Positions 34,931-49,136 of a DNA stretch of 64,000 nucleotides are shown here, piece by piece; the stretch's first letter is position 1, and each line of letters opens with the position of its first letter. The notes under the pieces are model-generated. The model was given only the letters and a program-made list of their open reading frames with translations, made no database searches and had not been told where the DNA came from. The position numbers and the translations under genes are program-made. This stretch comes from Anaeramoeba flamelloides (Eukaryota > Metamonada > Anaeramoebidae): NCBI GenBank assembly GCA_027625915.1, contig JANTQA010000026.1, positions 1,612,001-1,676,000 on the forward strand. The letters run 5' to 3'.

Positions 34931-37488
34931 AAAAAAACAAAAAGAGAAGGAACATAGAGCCCAAGCAACTTAAGAAGGGAAATTTGGAAAAAGTAAAAAA
35001 TAAAAAAAATAAAATTATGATTCTTTATTGAAAATTCGAAAAAAAAAAAAATTAGAAAAATTGGATAATTGCCTTCAAGTGCCAAATAGTGCCAGAGAGT
35101 AAAGTAAAGTGCATATTTATTCCCGAATTCGAAAAAATTGAGGAAAAACAAAGAAATTTTTTATTTGTCAATTTTTAAATTAAAAAAAAAATTAAGAATT
35201 TTCTTGTAATTTATTAAATTTAAAAAAATCACAACAAAAATTTTCTTGAATTTTTCAGTTTTATTCTGAAAATCTTTGATTTTCCTTGATTCTTATAAAT
35301 TATTGATAATCTAATAGAGGTTTTTTTAATGTGTATAGATTTCCGGCATCATAATATCCACTTTGATTGTAAAATGTGAAATTTTATTAATAATTATAGG
35401 TGGTATTAAGTTATGGATTCTCCGATAATATTATATTATAAAATAAAATAAAAACTTACTTTTACTAATATCTACAATTAAAATTTCTGAAAATATTATT
35501 TAATAGAAAAAAATAAAATATTTAGAGAAATTAATTTTTATTTATTTATTTATTTTTTTTTTTTTTTTGAGGTCGAAGACTAAATAATTTACTTTAAAAT
35601 ATAGATATAATTTCTATAATACTTAGAAATTATTTGAATATAATTTTTTTTACAAATTTTATCAAAATTCAACTATTCTAGAGAACTCAAAAAAAAAAAA
35701 TTACAATAATAATTATTTTTTTTTCACAAATCTACTTTAAAAAGGAGAATTTTAGATTTTTTTATTATTATTTATATATTTTTATTTAATAGTATCATAT
35801 CTTTTAAAAAAACAATTTATTTTATTTGGCAATATAATTTCAATATTATTAAACAAATTTTTTATTTATTAATTAAATTTATTTTTTTTTTTTTTTTATT
35901 TTATGTCCTTTTAGAAATGTTTTAGAAATTTATAAACTATTGATAAAAAACCGTATTCACATATTTTTTATTTGACACATATACAAAATATCTTTTCTAG
36001 ATAATCTTACGAATTCTCGTAAATAAAAAAATCTCCTTTTTTGGAAATTTTCAACTATTAAGCATTTATTTTAACCTTTTTAATAATAATTACCATATTT
36101 TAATTCAAATCACCAATTTAAGATAAAATATTTGAATAATAAAATAAATTTGAAATTTTCTTTTACTTTCCAATCTTGAAAATTTATTTTTTAGAATTAA
36201 AAAATCCTTGTATTCATATTAATTATTCTTTTCGATATGTAAAAGAGTAGTTGATCTTTTCTATTTCAGAACGAATAGGTTTTAATAAAACATGTAATTA
36301 TTTAGAATCGTGGGATTCTATAAATAAGAAACAAACTATAAAAAAATGATATTGTACTTCATACCATAATTAAACATTAATTCCAATTTTCTTACTCTAA
36401 AAATATTTCAACTCAAATTAAAATATTTTTGAATTAAGATAAATCATAAATTAGATCAATACAAAGATCGTGAAAAAAATAAATTAATTTTTTAAAAATA
36501 AAGACTAAAAGAAATAAATTAAACAAGTGATCAGATCAAAAGATAATTTTTTTCTGTTTTAGACCTGGTTCGTGGTTTTATTGAACATTTACAAAAACAA
36601 TAATTATCAATTATGGAAAAAATATTGAATCTGGGTCTATTATCATATCGCAACTACTAAAAATAGAAAAATACCCCGATATAATAAATCATAAATCTCT
36701 TTCTAGATTATTAATTCTCTTTAGTTAATATAATTGCTTTGATAGAATAATTTTTAAAAAATGGTTATTTCAATTCGATAGATAACATACTTTAAATTAA
36801 AAATAGAATTATTTATCATACAATTCTCAGTCATTTCTCTCTCATTTTTTTATGATCAAGTAACCAATTTGTATTACTTTTTAATTTCACAAGACGTTCA
36901 ATTAGGATAAGAGTTTATATATAGAAGCCAGCGTTTAACTTTTTTCTGAAATTTAAATTTGAATAGTCAACTCTATTGTTTATTTAGTCATTAATTTGTT
37001 TGATTTTTTTTTTTCATAAATGTCCACCTTCAAAGCTATATATTATTTTTTTTTTCAAACATAAAATAAAATAATACAATAGAGTGTTGAGATAGGAACT
37101 AAAAATAAACCATTTAACATTTCCAAAAATGGATAAAATAATTCAACTGAAACTTCTATTCTGGTATTTTTATAATGTTACTTCTTTGAAAAAAAATAAT
37201 AAATTATTTTTCAAAAATTACTTTGAATACCAAAAGAAACAAGGCAAAAATCAAAGAAACACACAATGTAATAAATGTTATGTTCTTACTATCCTTGGAA
37301 ATTCGTAAATATTACCCAATTTCTCATATTTTACTAACTTCACTTATAATATACACTATTGGTTAACAAGAGATCTTGGATCAAAAAAATTTTTTTAAAA
37401 AATATACTATAATTTAAGTTGGAAAATCTAATTTTATAGTAAGATTTTTTTCAAATTTAATAGTAAAAAAATTGAATTTTTTTTCTTT
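34931..37488. other. AT-rich non-coding stretch
   Basis: No gene, tRNA or clear TIR element is visible. Scattered words resemble neighbouring repeats. A T/TTTA-rich block lies near 35540-35575. Confidence 0.45.
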
Positions 37489-38242
37489 TCAGTACCTGAA
37501 TTAGTGCCACCCAAGATTTGGTTTTCATTAAAGTATGTGGTTATTCGGTAAAAACTATATTATTGTGGTTATAGTTCAATACCTCTGAAAAGTCGATTAG
37601 TAAAATAGTAATCTATTGATACCTTCTATTAAAATCCTTGTATTTATAATAACCCAAAGAATTTCAAAAAATAACTGCATTTTGAGACAAATTATCAGAT
37701 TGATTTCTCAATATCCAGTCTTCAAAGTTGAAGAGTATATTTCTTCAATTTAACATGAAATGTAGATTAGTTTCTAAAAAATTGGTTTTTTTTATAAAAT
37801 CTCAATAATTAAACCAATAGTATTATTTTGGTTATTATTTCTGAAATTTAGGAATTAGGTTAAGGTTACAACTAACACTAAAATAAGAAGCATGAATTAT
37901 AAGTATTTTGGTTTTGATATTGATAATTATTGTGAAAAAAATACTTCAAAATAAAAAAATTGAAAAAATAGTTACTTTTGGAAGTTCTTAATATTAATTA
38001 TTAAAGATCGGAATACTATAATTTGGGTTTCAATTTTTAGATTTGGAAAAGGAATTAAAAAAGTTTCCAAAATGATAATTTTTAATAGTAATCCTTTCGA
38101 GAAAAAATGCAATAATTTATTGTGCAAGGATATTTATAATAGATCTTTTAGAGTCATGTGAGCCAAACAACACTAATATTATTTATACACAATTACAACA
38201 TACTTTGATTATAATCTAATCTCTGGTGTAGTTAATCCCTTA
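37489..38242 (+). repeat. Family L element, eroded copy
   Basis: The right half matches 40243-40516 closely (GTTACTTTTGGAAGTTCT, then AATTACAACATACTTTGATTA and TTAATCCCTTA). The left terminus is eroded. It lies just upstream of WD40 gene B. Confidence 0.5.
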
Positions 38243-38818
38243 TACTATTATTTTCCAATTAAAAAATGAAAATTTTTAGTTCACATTCCAAAATATTTTT
38301 ATCGTTTATAAGTTGAAGAAAACCTAAAGATCTTTACAACATCGTTTAGAAATGATTTTTTTGGACAATAATAAAAACGCCCTAAGTTAACTCGAAGACA
38401 AATTTTTTACTCTTATAATTTGATTGTTGGTGAAATAAATAATATTCATTTTGGAAATTGAAATAAAAATTTTCATTTATTAATTGGAAAATAGCAGTAT
38501 TTGATATTTTTCTGCCTTTTTGTTCGTTTTAAGTTTGAAATCAAAGTAAAGGTGAGTCTGACTTTATTAGTAATAAAGGCCAAACGTTTGTCACCAATAA
38601 TCGATTAAGAAAATAATGACTCATTTAAGAAATTTTGAAACAAAAATTTCGATATGTCGATAAGGAGAATTTATATTTGTCCCTTAATAGTAAAACACCA
38701 AAAAAAAGTTACCCTTATTAGATTCTTAAGTTCAACAAATTTTACATGATCTAAGATTTTATTCATTTTTTTTTATTCCTTATTTTTCTCTTTTGTTTCT
38801 GTTTCCAATACCTCACCA

Positions 38819-41800
38819 ATGATCAGGAAATTGAAGCCAATTTACAAATTCAAACGAAAAACAGCCTTAAAAGATTCCCACATAACAAAGTTAGTTTATC
38901 GAGAAAAAGAACCATACCAACTGTACACAGCAACCTCAGGTAAGATACTTCTAGTTTGGTTACTTTTCTGAATTTAAACCTTCTTTATAATTTTATTTTT
39001 ATATTTCATGTTATTAGATGGTTCTGTACAATTGTGGTTGGATGACCAGAAAGAAACTTTTTCAAAAGAACCAATAAAAAGTTACGAATTACACACAGAC
39101 TATATTGAAGAGCTTGTTTACAGTGAGAGTTATTTCTTGACTTGTTCACGAGGTAAGCATTTCATTCTAAACTTTATAAAAAGATTTTTCTTTTTCAAAA
39201 TTAATCAACCAAAAGAATCCAAAAAAAAGGTCCAAGAGTTCTAATGTTAAGCAAAAACGTTAAATAAGAACTTTTCTTTTGAATTAATTTCAATGAATCA
39301 CCAAAAAATTGAAAAATCAGAAAAAAAAACTTTTTCCCTTTCAAGTTTTTGTTTGTGATCCAAAATAAATGTGAAAATAAGCGATCAAAATTAACTCTAA
39401 AACAGTAAAAAAACTTTGGTCAACCAAATATTCATTCAAAAGTAATACTTGTCATTTTTTTTGATTTTCTCATTCAAAGAATATTTTTCTTTGATTGTTT
39501 TTCAAAAAAAACAATTCATCAAAAAAAAATGAATGACTTAAATCACATAAACCAAACACTAAGTTCTAAATTTCAAGGAACTGACTTTTCTAAAATATAT
39601 TCCAATTAATTTGGGTTTTGGGAATATTTAAATTATTTGGATTTTGAAAGTGTTTTGTGTTTTTCTGTTCAATTTTTTTGGTTTTACTCTTTCTGTCTTT
39701 ATTCAATTAAATCATTTAAGGACTATCTGAATTTTATGACCACTTGAATATTGTTTTTAAAATTAAGGGATTAGCATCTACCAAGGAGAAGCCTAGGATC
39801 AAAGTGTGTTGTTATTAAACCAAATCACATTAGTGCTACACGGTTCAAATGTCTCTAAAAAAATCGATTGCAAAGTAGTAATATTTGTTGATCTCATCAA
39901 TTAAAAATGATCTATGTATTAGTAAAAAACCCAGCAAATTCAGAATAAAATCTGCATTTCGCCATAAATTTAAAGATTGAATTATCAATATTCAGACTAC
40001 AAAGTCATAAAATATCTTTTTAAATTTATGGCAAAATGTAGATTAGTTACTTAAAAATTCGTTTTTTTTTAAAAAATTAAATAATTAATGAATAAAGTTT
40101 TTTGACCAATTATTTTCAAATCATGCAAATATATTGATGCTCTAATTAGACTTATCAAAAAGCAAACAAAACTAATCAGTCTTTGTACTTTTATGGTGAT
40201 GTTTATTGAGTTAATCTTTGAAATTCAAAAATTATAAAAATAGTTACTTTTGGAAGTTCTAAATCTAAATTATTAAATACCATAATACTTTATTTTGGGT
40301 TTTTATTTTTAGATTTGGAAAAGGAATTAAAAAAAAATTTTTCAAAATGAAATTTTTTAATTGTGATCCTTAGTAAAAAATGTAATAATTTATTGTGCAA
40401 TAAGATTTATAATAGATTTTTTAGAGCTGTTTGAGCCATGGTGCACTAATACCATTTACACCCAATTACAACATACTTTGATTATAGAGAAATCTATGGT
40501 GACGCTAATCCCTTAACAACATATTTATTTACTTTTTAAAAATGTTGAGTTATTTCAAGAGATCTTTTTAAAATTTCGGTTTTTTTTTTACATATTTGGT
40601 TAATTGGTAAAATCATTTTCACCTTTACCAAATTCGATAAAATCACCTTGAAATGTTTTTGAAATCAAAATCCCTTACTTTACATGCTTGCCATTTTATT
40701 TTAAAAATCAATAATAGAGTTTATTGTAAGAATATAAATATACTTTCAGATGAAGTGGATAGTTAGATCCATAAGGGGTAAAAAAAAAACACTTACTTTA
40801 AAATTCACCATCTTTTGTTCGAAAATTAAGAAAAGTTTTTGAACAAGAAATGTTTTCAATAAAAATTCACAAAAAAAAAACAAAAATTTGCTTTATTTTT
40901 AATATTCTTCAATTAAAATTCATTTAAATGAATTTTCTTGATTGAATACATTGAGTTTCAATATCCAGAATATTCTAAAATTCACATAATCCTAAACTTC
41001 ATTTGATTCATATTAATTTCAGAACCTCAATATCAGTGATTAAAATGGATTAATTATCTCTATCTTGTTTCAGTTGAAAGTTACTTTCCAATGATATCGG
41101 AATAAAAAACAAAAAAAAAAGACCATATGAAAATTTTTATATATTTAATCTAAAAATACCAATAATTGAAATTTTTTTTTCAAATTTCATTTTTAATTCG
41201 AGATTTATCCAAATTTTCTTCTCAAAAATTGTTAAAATTTAATAAAATATTTAATATTTTCCATTCAATTGATTATCTGTTGAAGGAAATTCAAAATATT
41301 TGTAAATTTTGGATTTGAACCTGAAACATCTTTTTGCTCAACCAAATTTTTGTATTCTCAAAACAAATCAATCTAAATTTAAAATCAATTTTGTTTACCA
41401 CTAAACCCCACTAAATATCATCATACTATTCAAGTATGTTTATATATTTATCCTAAGCACGATAATATCTGATTATTAAAGTGGGGAGAACATGAAGCAA
41501 CAGAAGATTTTAGTTTTCAAACATTTCAATGGAAAGTTTCATTTTTAAAATTGAGAAAATATAGTTGTAATAAAATTACAAAATTTTGAGAAAAACCACT
41601 AAAATTTATATTTTATCAATTTCAATAGTTTTGAAATTCTATATGTTAAACAAATATGAAGTTGAATATAAAATTAACCTGAACTAAGTGTTAAATTTAA
41701 AAAGAACTTTACAGTTTTTTAAAAACTTTTAAAAAGTTTTTTTTGCACAAATTTTTCAGAAAATTTTTCTTCTTGTTACTTTTGATATTTTTTTTTTTCT

Positions 41801-42335
41801 TTCATTTTAAAATAGAATCTGGTGTTTACAACTTAAATATAAATTATCAATGTTAAAAAATCACCTCAACCACCTTCATCTAAACTATTCTAAATATAAT
41901 CCCTCTTTTTATTGAAATATCGTCAATCAACGTAAACTACATTTTTTTTCTAAAAAGCTAAAGAAATTAAATTAACCTTTTAAATATTTGCTTATAAAGA
42001 ATAAAGAAAAAAAAATGAATTTTTGCTATGTTTAAGATATTTAAATTCCTTATTTTCAGGATTTAATATCCAGGTACTACTTTTATTTTGTTTTATTTTT
42101 TTTTTTTTTCAGATTTTTAATTCTTTTTGATATTTTCACTTTTTTTTTATAAGATAACATATGGTTAAAATATGGGGATAAGGTTTTATTGATATGGGTT
42201 GGATATAGAACTTTCCAATCTGTTAAAGAGAGAATTTTGATGTTACTAAATTTGAGACTTCTGATTCAACGAGTATCTAGAAGATACACTCATCAGAAGT
42301 ATTTGAATCTTATTTTAGTTTTCTAAAAAAATAAA

Positions 42336-42390
<55 letters not shown>

Positions 42391-45300
42391 AAAAAGGGGA
42401 TAAAGAGAAGAGAGAAAAAAAAAGAGAATGAATATTTGAAGAAAAAAAGAAGGTGTTGTTGTTTGAGATTTGTCTGAAGTATTCTGGGTTAGATGAATTT
42501 TCGTCAGTGTTTATTTCGTTTTAAGCTACCTTTTCTTAATGGCATGTTGAGAACTATTGGTTAAAAGGTATTCTATGATAATATCATAGATAATTTTGTA
42601 TTCATTTTCCTCAAAATATGGGGATAATTTTTTTTTAAAGAATTTTTTTAAATGAATATACACATCTAAATTTGATTGGAATGTTGTCGAACCCAACATT
42701 TGATTCACTATTTTGGTTCAACAACCCCCCAGAATCTTTTAGTTAAAATTGAAAAAAAATAAAAATATTTTCAACATTTTATTATTTTTTAGTTTCTAAA
42801 AACAAAATAATTTAAAGATCAATCAAAAAACAGCAAATTTGGCAAGGTTTTTCTTGGGAATTAGAACAAAAAAAGGAGAAAATAATTTTGGATATTTAAA
42901 AAAATATCTTTCATTTTAATTTTTTTCTGAAAAAATAAAACTCGTTTTTTACTGTGCAGAGTGGAATACAACACATCAAAATCCAAACCATTTTAAAACC
43001 AAAATGGAAATTAAACTAAATATTCTATGGGTTTAGGAATTTAATTTCTATTTTTTGTTATTTTCTTCAATCAAAAAAAAAAAAAAAAACGATAAAATCC
43101 AACTACTACCAATCATTCAAGTTATAAATGGTTTAATTTTCACCATTTATTTGTAATTTTTCAAACTAAATTGGTAATAAATAATCATCAAAAATTAAAT
43201 ATCATTAATGAAAATAACTTCCAAATTTATAATGTCTATTGAAAATTTGATTTTTTAAAGAAAATTCAACTTCAAAAAAAAAAAAGTAAAGACGGTTCTC
43301 AAATCCTACTCTGATCAAAAGAAATTTTTATTATTTAGAATTTAAAATTTTTAAGAGATTTTTCAAAAAAAATTACTCCATAAAAAATAAATATCTTCTT
43401 AGGTTTCTTAAAATTTTAGTATTTTAATACATTTCCTATTTCAGTACAAATCTATTTTGGGTAAATCCATTATGATCAAAAAAAAAAAAAAAGATAACAT
43501 AAACTTTTTTAACCTTTAAATTCAAATTTCAATAAGTAACTCTTCATTCAATTTGTAATTAATATCGTTCTAATTAATTTTCCGCAATAAATAAAAATTG
43601 TTTCAGATTATTATCTTTGTTATTTTTTTTATTCTTTATTAGTTTATTGATCAACAATTTCCATTCAATTTTTAATATTCGCATAAGAGTAGATATTATT
43701 TTTGGTGTCAATTACTTGATATTAGAAAATATAAAAAATACTAAAATTGTCGCAAAAGATATATTGTTTTTTTATTATTTAAAAAATAATTATCAATAAT
43801 CAAAAATTTATTTTTTTCAGCAAAATGAAAAATTGAAAATAATTTCTTTTATTTTGGAATAACTCTTTAATTACTTCCAACTTGTGAAAACTATCCTTAA
43901 TTATTTTTTAAAAAATATTTTCACAAATTAAAAGTTTACTGCTAAGTGTTTGGCAAAACACTCAAATAAGATTCATTCATTCACTCACAATTTAGCAAAA
44001 TTTTTACATTTTTTTTTTTTTACCAATTTATTTTCTTGGGAAGGTAAAAACAATTTTAATCATTTTAATTTTTTTTTCTTATTAATTGGTTTTTCAACAC
44101 AATATTAATTCCAAAAGTAATAATATTTTATAAAATATTATTTTTTACTTCAATTCCACACCATTAAATATTTTTGTATTAAAAAAAAGTAAGAAAAAGT
44201 AAACCGTGCATCTACTGAGTAATTCAAAATAAATTTAAAGCTATTAATACCTCTTTCCACTTTTTTAAATTTTAATTGTTATAACATACTGAAAATCAAT
44301 TTTTTGAATGTGAAAAGATCTCAAAATTCCTTATAATGAAAATATCATTAATTGATCTGTTTGTGAAAAGACTCTCAGTAAATAAGAGATGAAAATATTT
44401 AAATTTTCATTTTTTGAACATTCTTTTAATTTCAATTTTTTGTTTTTATCAAATTTTATCTTAAATATGGAAATAAATTGATACTGAACATTGAAAATAA
44501 CCAAAAAGTAAACCAATAAAATATATTTGACAATCAATGTATATAAAAAAAAATTTTTTTATCACCAAACAAGAAAGATCTTTTTCTCTAATAAACTCAA
44601 AAGAAATCAAATATTTGATTTTTTTAAAAGTATATTTGATTCAATTTTTTCCTTCAATATCTACTTAACTTTGAAGGGTTTCAAAATAAACATTATCAGA
44701 AAATTTTTGCCCGTATTTTACAAGTAGACACCCTTTTATTATTTTTGTTTTGTTTTTTTACCAAAAAATATTTGGTACAAATTTGTTTTCAAAATTTTTT
44801 GGAAAAATATTATTATCAAATCTAATTAACAAAAAATATACTATTTCAATGTTTAAAATTAAAAAAAATAATTATTGAAAATCAAAAAAAAAATTCAAAA
44901 AGTTGAATTCAAATAAAAAGAAAAAATGTTTAAATTGAAAAAAAAAAAAATCATAAATCTCATTTTTTTTAGGAATTTAACTTGAAAATAATAATCATTT
45001 TAAAATCATAAAAATTCATCCAAGAAATCGATATATATATAAATAAATAAACTCTATTTCACTCAAAGATATGAAGCATAAAATGAAATATATATATATA
45101 TATATATATATATTAAGAATCAACCAAAATAAGATTGTTTAGAAATACGAGAAATAATAACTTCGAGTTAGAGTTGATAATCATAAAAGTCATACCTGAA
45201 AAAAACAATAACTTTCAAAAAAAAAAAAAACAATGTCAAAAAAAAATTTGTGCCCCTTTCATTGGAAGGTCTCGTGCAAAAATTTCTCATTTCTTTGGAA

Positions 45301-47147
45301 AATAAAATTGTTGACAATAAGATTTTTTAGTTGTAAATGTATTAATTTTATAAGGAAAATACAATGCCTCAAATTTATTAATGCTGATTTGGAGTTTCAA
45401 AGAATTTTTTTTTCAAATTTACTTTTTTAAAAAATCAAAAAAAAAAAAAGAAAAAGCAAAAAAAAAAAAATTTACAAAATGAGAAAAAATGATTTTGATC
45501 TAAAAATTGAAATTATAGTTTGAGAAGAGTAATGAATTAAACTCATAGAATGGGGTCTATTTATTCAATAAAAGTGGTCCCCTTTAACTGAAAAAGAGTT
45601 TATATATGGATATGAAGAAAAATTAAAAAATCATCCGATTCATTTTAACGAAATATGAATTATTCTGTTAAATTAAAATTAGAATTAAAATTTATTTTAA
45701 ATTAAAATCAATTTATCACTTAAAAATTTGGGTATTTTCGTAAAATGTAGATGTTGTAGATAATTTTCATTTGTAGAAAAATTTTTTTTTCAAACAATCA
45801 GCTTTAAAAAGATAAATCTTGTTTGAGCTAAGCTAGACACCCCCATTTGTTATAACTTATTTTTAATCCTGAATTTAAAAATGGTTTGATATTTGCAAAA
45901 CAAATGTATACTATTATAACTTTTCTCAAAAAATAAACGGACTTTGTGAAAATCAAACCGAAGGAGATTTGTGTTTTAAAATAAAATTCAAATACCACAA
46001 TTAGAAAATCTGAAAATGTAGAGTATCTACAAATGTCTATATAAATTACCCCCAGCTAAAAATTGGTTGAATAAGCAATTTTTCCTATTCGGAATTAAAA
46101 AATGAAATTTAGCAGTAAAAAAGTGATTATATCAAATGTTCAACCAAAGATCAATGACTAAATGATTTTTATTTGTTTTTTATTTGATTAATTTTTTGAT
46201 TTTTTTTGATATTTATTTTTTAATTGGTTTTTAAATACATTCTTCGGCTATTTATTTCGTTTTTTCTTTTACCTTTAAATGTTAATATATTTGAAATAAC
46301 GAAATCATTTTTGAGCATTCAAATATTAATGTGTTTAAAATATAGAAATGATTTTTTTTTAAAATACAAATTCTAAACACAATAAGATTACTCAAAATTT
46401 TTAAAAATATATTTACATCTTTGAATATTATTATATATATATATATATAATCATAAAGACAATAGTCTTAAATTAGTAAATCCAGAAAGTGGTGATCCTG
46501 TGACATTCTTGGGGCATACTGACGATGTTCTTTCTTGTGATATCAGTGAAAAGCACAAAAGGATCATTTCCACTGGAAAAGATAAGACAATACGGATCTG
46601 GGATCTGGAAGGTAATTTAGTACATACCTTGGACAAACAAACTCATAGCAAACAAATAAATGAAATTAAATATATACCCTTAGAAAATGAAAGAATGGCC
46701 ACATGTTCAAATGATCATAAAATAAAAATATGGGATATTGAATCGAATGTTTGTATATCAGAGCTAACTTCACATCAAAACCCAGTCACAGTTAGTGAAC
46801 CTTCTCCAGACGGTTCTATCTTGACTTCTTGTGATTCTTTAGGAGTGATATCGCTGTACGAGCTCGAAAGTTTTTCTCTGTTGACTACTTTTAACGTTGA
46901 ATCTGAATGTTATCAACTTAAATATAACCCGGTTAAATATGAGATTTCTATTTTGACTGCAAACGGAATCCTTAATTTGAACCTTGAAAAAAATAAATTT
47001 ATTGGATCTATCCAATGCAATGGTAATAATATATCTGTAATTTCACCAGATACGATGGTAACAACTTTTGATTATTTATATGAGGGATCCTCCATTTTTA
47101 CTGGTTCTGCAAATGGTAAAATTAAACAATATACATTGAATAATTAA
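38819..47147 (+). CDS. WD40-repeat protein, paralogue B (seven-bladed propeller)
   Basis: The exons are 38819-38939, 39018-39152 and 46459-47147, with the same lengths and phase-1 junctions as paralogue A, giving 314 aa. Intron 1 (78 bp) and exon 2 are identical to A. Intron 2 is 7,306 bp. Exon 1 differs at N3R, L11F and residues 28-30. The first half of exon 3 differs at only a few positions, while the last third is markedly diverged (for example SEPSPDG for LQLSPEG, and NLNLEKNKFIGSIQ for TWELTKKEYIDFIK). Blades with clear signatures are at about 41-47, 86-92, 104-134 and 173-178. Both copies keep intact frames and splice sites, so both are probably expressed, and the C-terminal blades may contact different partners. 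Confidence 0.85.
39763..40516 (+). mobile_element. Family L TIR element
   Basis: Ends are TTAAGGGATTAGC and its complement GCTAATCCCTTAA. Degenerate inverted similarity continues for about 50 bp through CAAAGT(G/A)TGTTGT. It is 754 bp with no coding frame. Gene A lacks it at the matching place. Confidence 0.65.
42344..42384 (+). repeat. (GA)n microsatellite
   Basis: About 20 uninterrupted AG dinucleotides sit inside intron 2 of WD40 gene B, in a purine-rich stretch of about 110 bases (42327-42440). Confidence 0.95.
42526..42708 (-). other. Short coding-like frame inside the WD40 gene B intron
   Basis: A 60-codon minus-strand frame contains NLDVYIHLKKFFKKKLSPYF and ends AIKKR-stop. Its composition looks less biased than the surroundings. 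There is no upstream partner exon and no recognised domain. Gene A intron has no counterpart. It is most likely a fragment of an inserted element. Confidence 0.2.
45048..45602 (+). mobile_element. Family B TIR element, copy 2
   Basis: This 555-bp relative of 589-1129 has ends TAAACTCTATTTCACTCAAAG and an inverted TAAACTCTTTTTCAGTTAAAG. It contains a (TA)n tract near its left end and lies in intron 2 of WD40 gene B. Confidence 0.65.
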
Positions 47148-47299
47148 AAATTCTTTTTATTTGATCCTATTTTAAAATAGTAAAAAAAATTAAAAAAAAA
47201 ATAGGAAAGAAATATATATATATATATATATTGTATTTTTAAACAACAACAATAAAAATAAATAATATTAATAAAATAATATGAATAATGATTTTTTTT

Positions 47300-48451
47300 T
47301 CTAGTATTTGAATTTTAGTCGTAAAATTTTAATGGTTTAAAGAAATTTTGAGTAAAGGTAATCAGTTTTCCTTACTAACAGCATAAAATATTAAATATAA
47401 TATTGGTAGTATTCCGTACTTACTTTAGTATATGTGAAGTGCCCAAAAAATTCTTTTCTACCCAAGGATTTTGAAGAGAAAATTATTTCATTAAAATCAA
47501 TTTTTTTTTTTCATTTTTTTTTTTAAAAAATGAAAATTGTTAAATTGATAATATTTCTTACAATATCAATTTTTTTTACTTTTTTTATTACTATTATCAT
47601 CACACCGAATCCCAAAATCAACTTTTCTAACAGTAAAAGTTAACCATATTAAATTCCAACTAGTAATCAATTTTATATACAGCCTTTAAAGAAACAATAA
47701 GAATAAGTAGAATAATATAAATATAAACTAAATTTCATAATAAATGTCCCATCTTAAATTTGAATAACGAATTGCTTTTGTATCATTTTGAAGTTTTTCC
47801 TCTCACAATGAAAAGTTTGCAAATAAATCATTTTTTCTCTTTTTTATTTTTTCAAAAGTATTTTGTTAAAACGGAAAATGAAAATGAAAAATTTGAAAGT
47901 AGTAATAGATGAATTAATAAAAAAATTTGTTTCAAATATGAAAAAGAGATTAGGTTAGAGTTATTCAAATGGAGGGAGAATCGATAAATGGGTTTTTTTA
48001 CTTTTTAAAGTTTCTATTTTTTATGTAATGCTTCTTTCAAAATAAATGGCCCAATTTTTTTTAACAGTTTTTATTATTTTTTTTTCTTTAATTTTTAGAC
48101 AAAAAATAAATATCTCTTGAGTATATTATTGAATATTCAAATCTAAATTTTTATATTATAATAGATAACCCCAATTATTAAAAATATTTTTCGTTAAAAT
48201 TTGATTTTTAATGGGCCAATTATTATGAAAGATAGTTTAGAAGAATATATTAAATTCCAAATATTTAGACACGTTAAAGCGGATGAAGGAATACAAATAA
48301 TGTACTTTAAATTCAATGTAAAAATAATTTTGATTTGATAAATTACTTTTTCATTTTTCTTTTTTTTCTGTTTAGTTTTCATTTTCTTTTTTCTGTTAAG
48401 GTAATCTGTTTTGTTAGAGTGATAATTTTTTTTTTTCAAGAGTTGATATTA
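47300..48451. other. Non-coding stretch after WD40 gene B
   Basis: Homology with the gene A 3' flank ends near 47300. About 47370-47650 is a diverged partial copy of the family I repeat. Nothing else is recognised. Confidence 0.45.
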
Positions 48452-48648
48452 CAGTCAGTTCCACTTTTAAGGCACAAACTTTCAACCAAATTTAAGGTTC
48501 TCAAAAAATCTCAAATTAAGGTACAAAATTTGTAATATTTTTTTTTACAATATATTTTACGAGAAACTGAATATTTTGCCTTAATTTGAGATTTTTATTG
48601 TGCCTTAAATTTCGTTGAAAGTTTGTACCTTAAAAGTGGAACTGGCTG
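48452..48648 (+). mobile_element. Palindromic MITE (Tc1/mariner-like), copy 3
   Basis: The 197-bp element is flanked by TA (48450-48451 and 48649-48650). Ends are CAGTCAGTTCCAC and GTGGAACTGGCTG. The internal TTAAGG-type motifs are partly altered in the left arm. Confidence 0.9.
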
Positions 48649-49136
48649 TAGGTTATAGTTAAGCTTTTCACAATGGAAGGAACTCAAATAAAATTTGTTG
48701 ATGGTATTTGGACAATGATCAGTCAATTTATAATTATTTATAGAATTTTTACAAATTTATCAATTTTTTTTCTTGGTACTATCCAAAAAATTTTACATAT
48801 TCTGATGATTTATTAGTATTGATAATTATTTATTTTTTGTTTTGTGGGTTTTTAATTTAACAAAAATAAAGTGTTAATATTTTGTGAAGTAAACAGTACT
48901 GATAAGGCCTTGCTTTGAAAAGTGGTTAAATAAGCAATTTTTTTTTTACAAAAATTAAATTGTGTTGTGTTAAAAAGATTTAAATTGGGGTTTAGATTAA
49001 AAACAAAAAAAAAAAAAAAATTTCCAAAACTAAGCCAGGAACCCCAAGATTTACTAAAGACAGATTTTTTTAAAACACAAAGAATGATTTCTCGAAATTT
49101 TTCATATATGGGTTCATTGGTAATTTCGATATAAAC

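Larger units (their letters stand above)
39153..46458 (+). other. Giant intron 2 of WD40 gene B
   Basis: At 7.3 kb it is collinear in blocks with intron 2 of gene A. Material specific to B includes about 1.67 kb at 39600-41270 containing a family L element, the 42.0-43.8 kb stretch with a (GA)n tract and a family M repeat (about 42955-43520), and a family B element at 45048-45602. The acceptor is (TA)n then TCATAAAG. Confidence 0.8.

Noticed and set aside
44331-44537. Minus-strand frame in the WD40 gene B intron
   Set aside because: The homologous segment in gene A is open in a different frame with a different protein, so there is no coding constraint.
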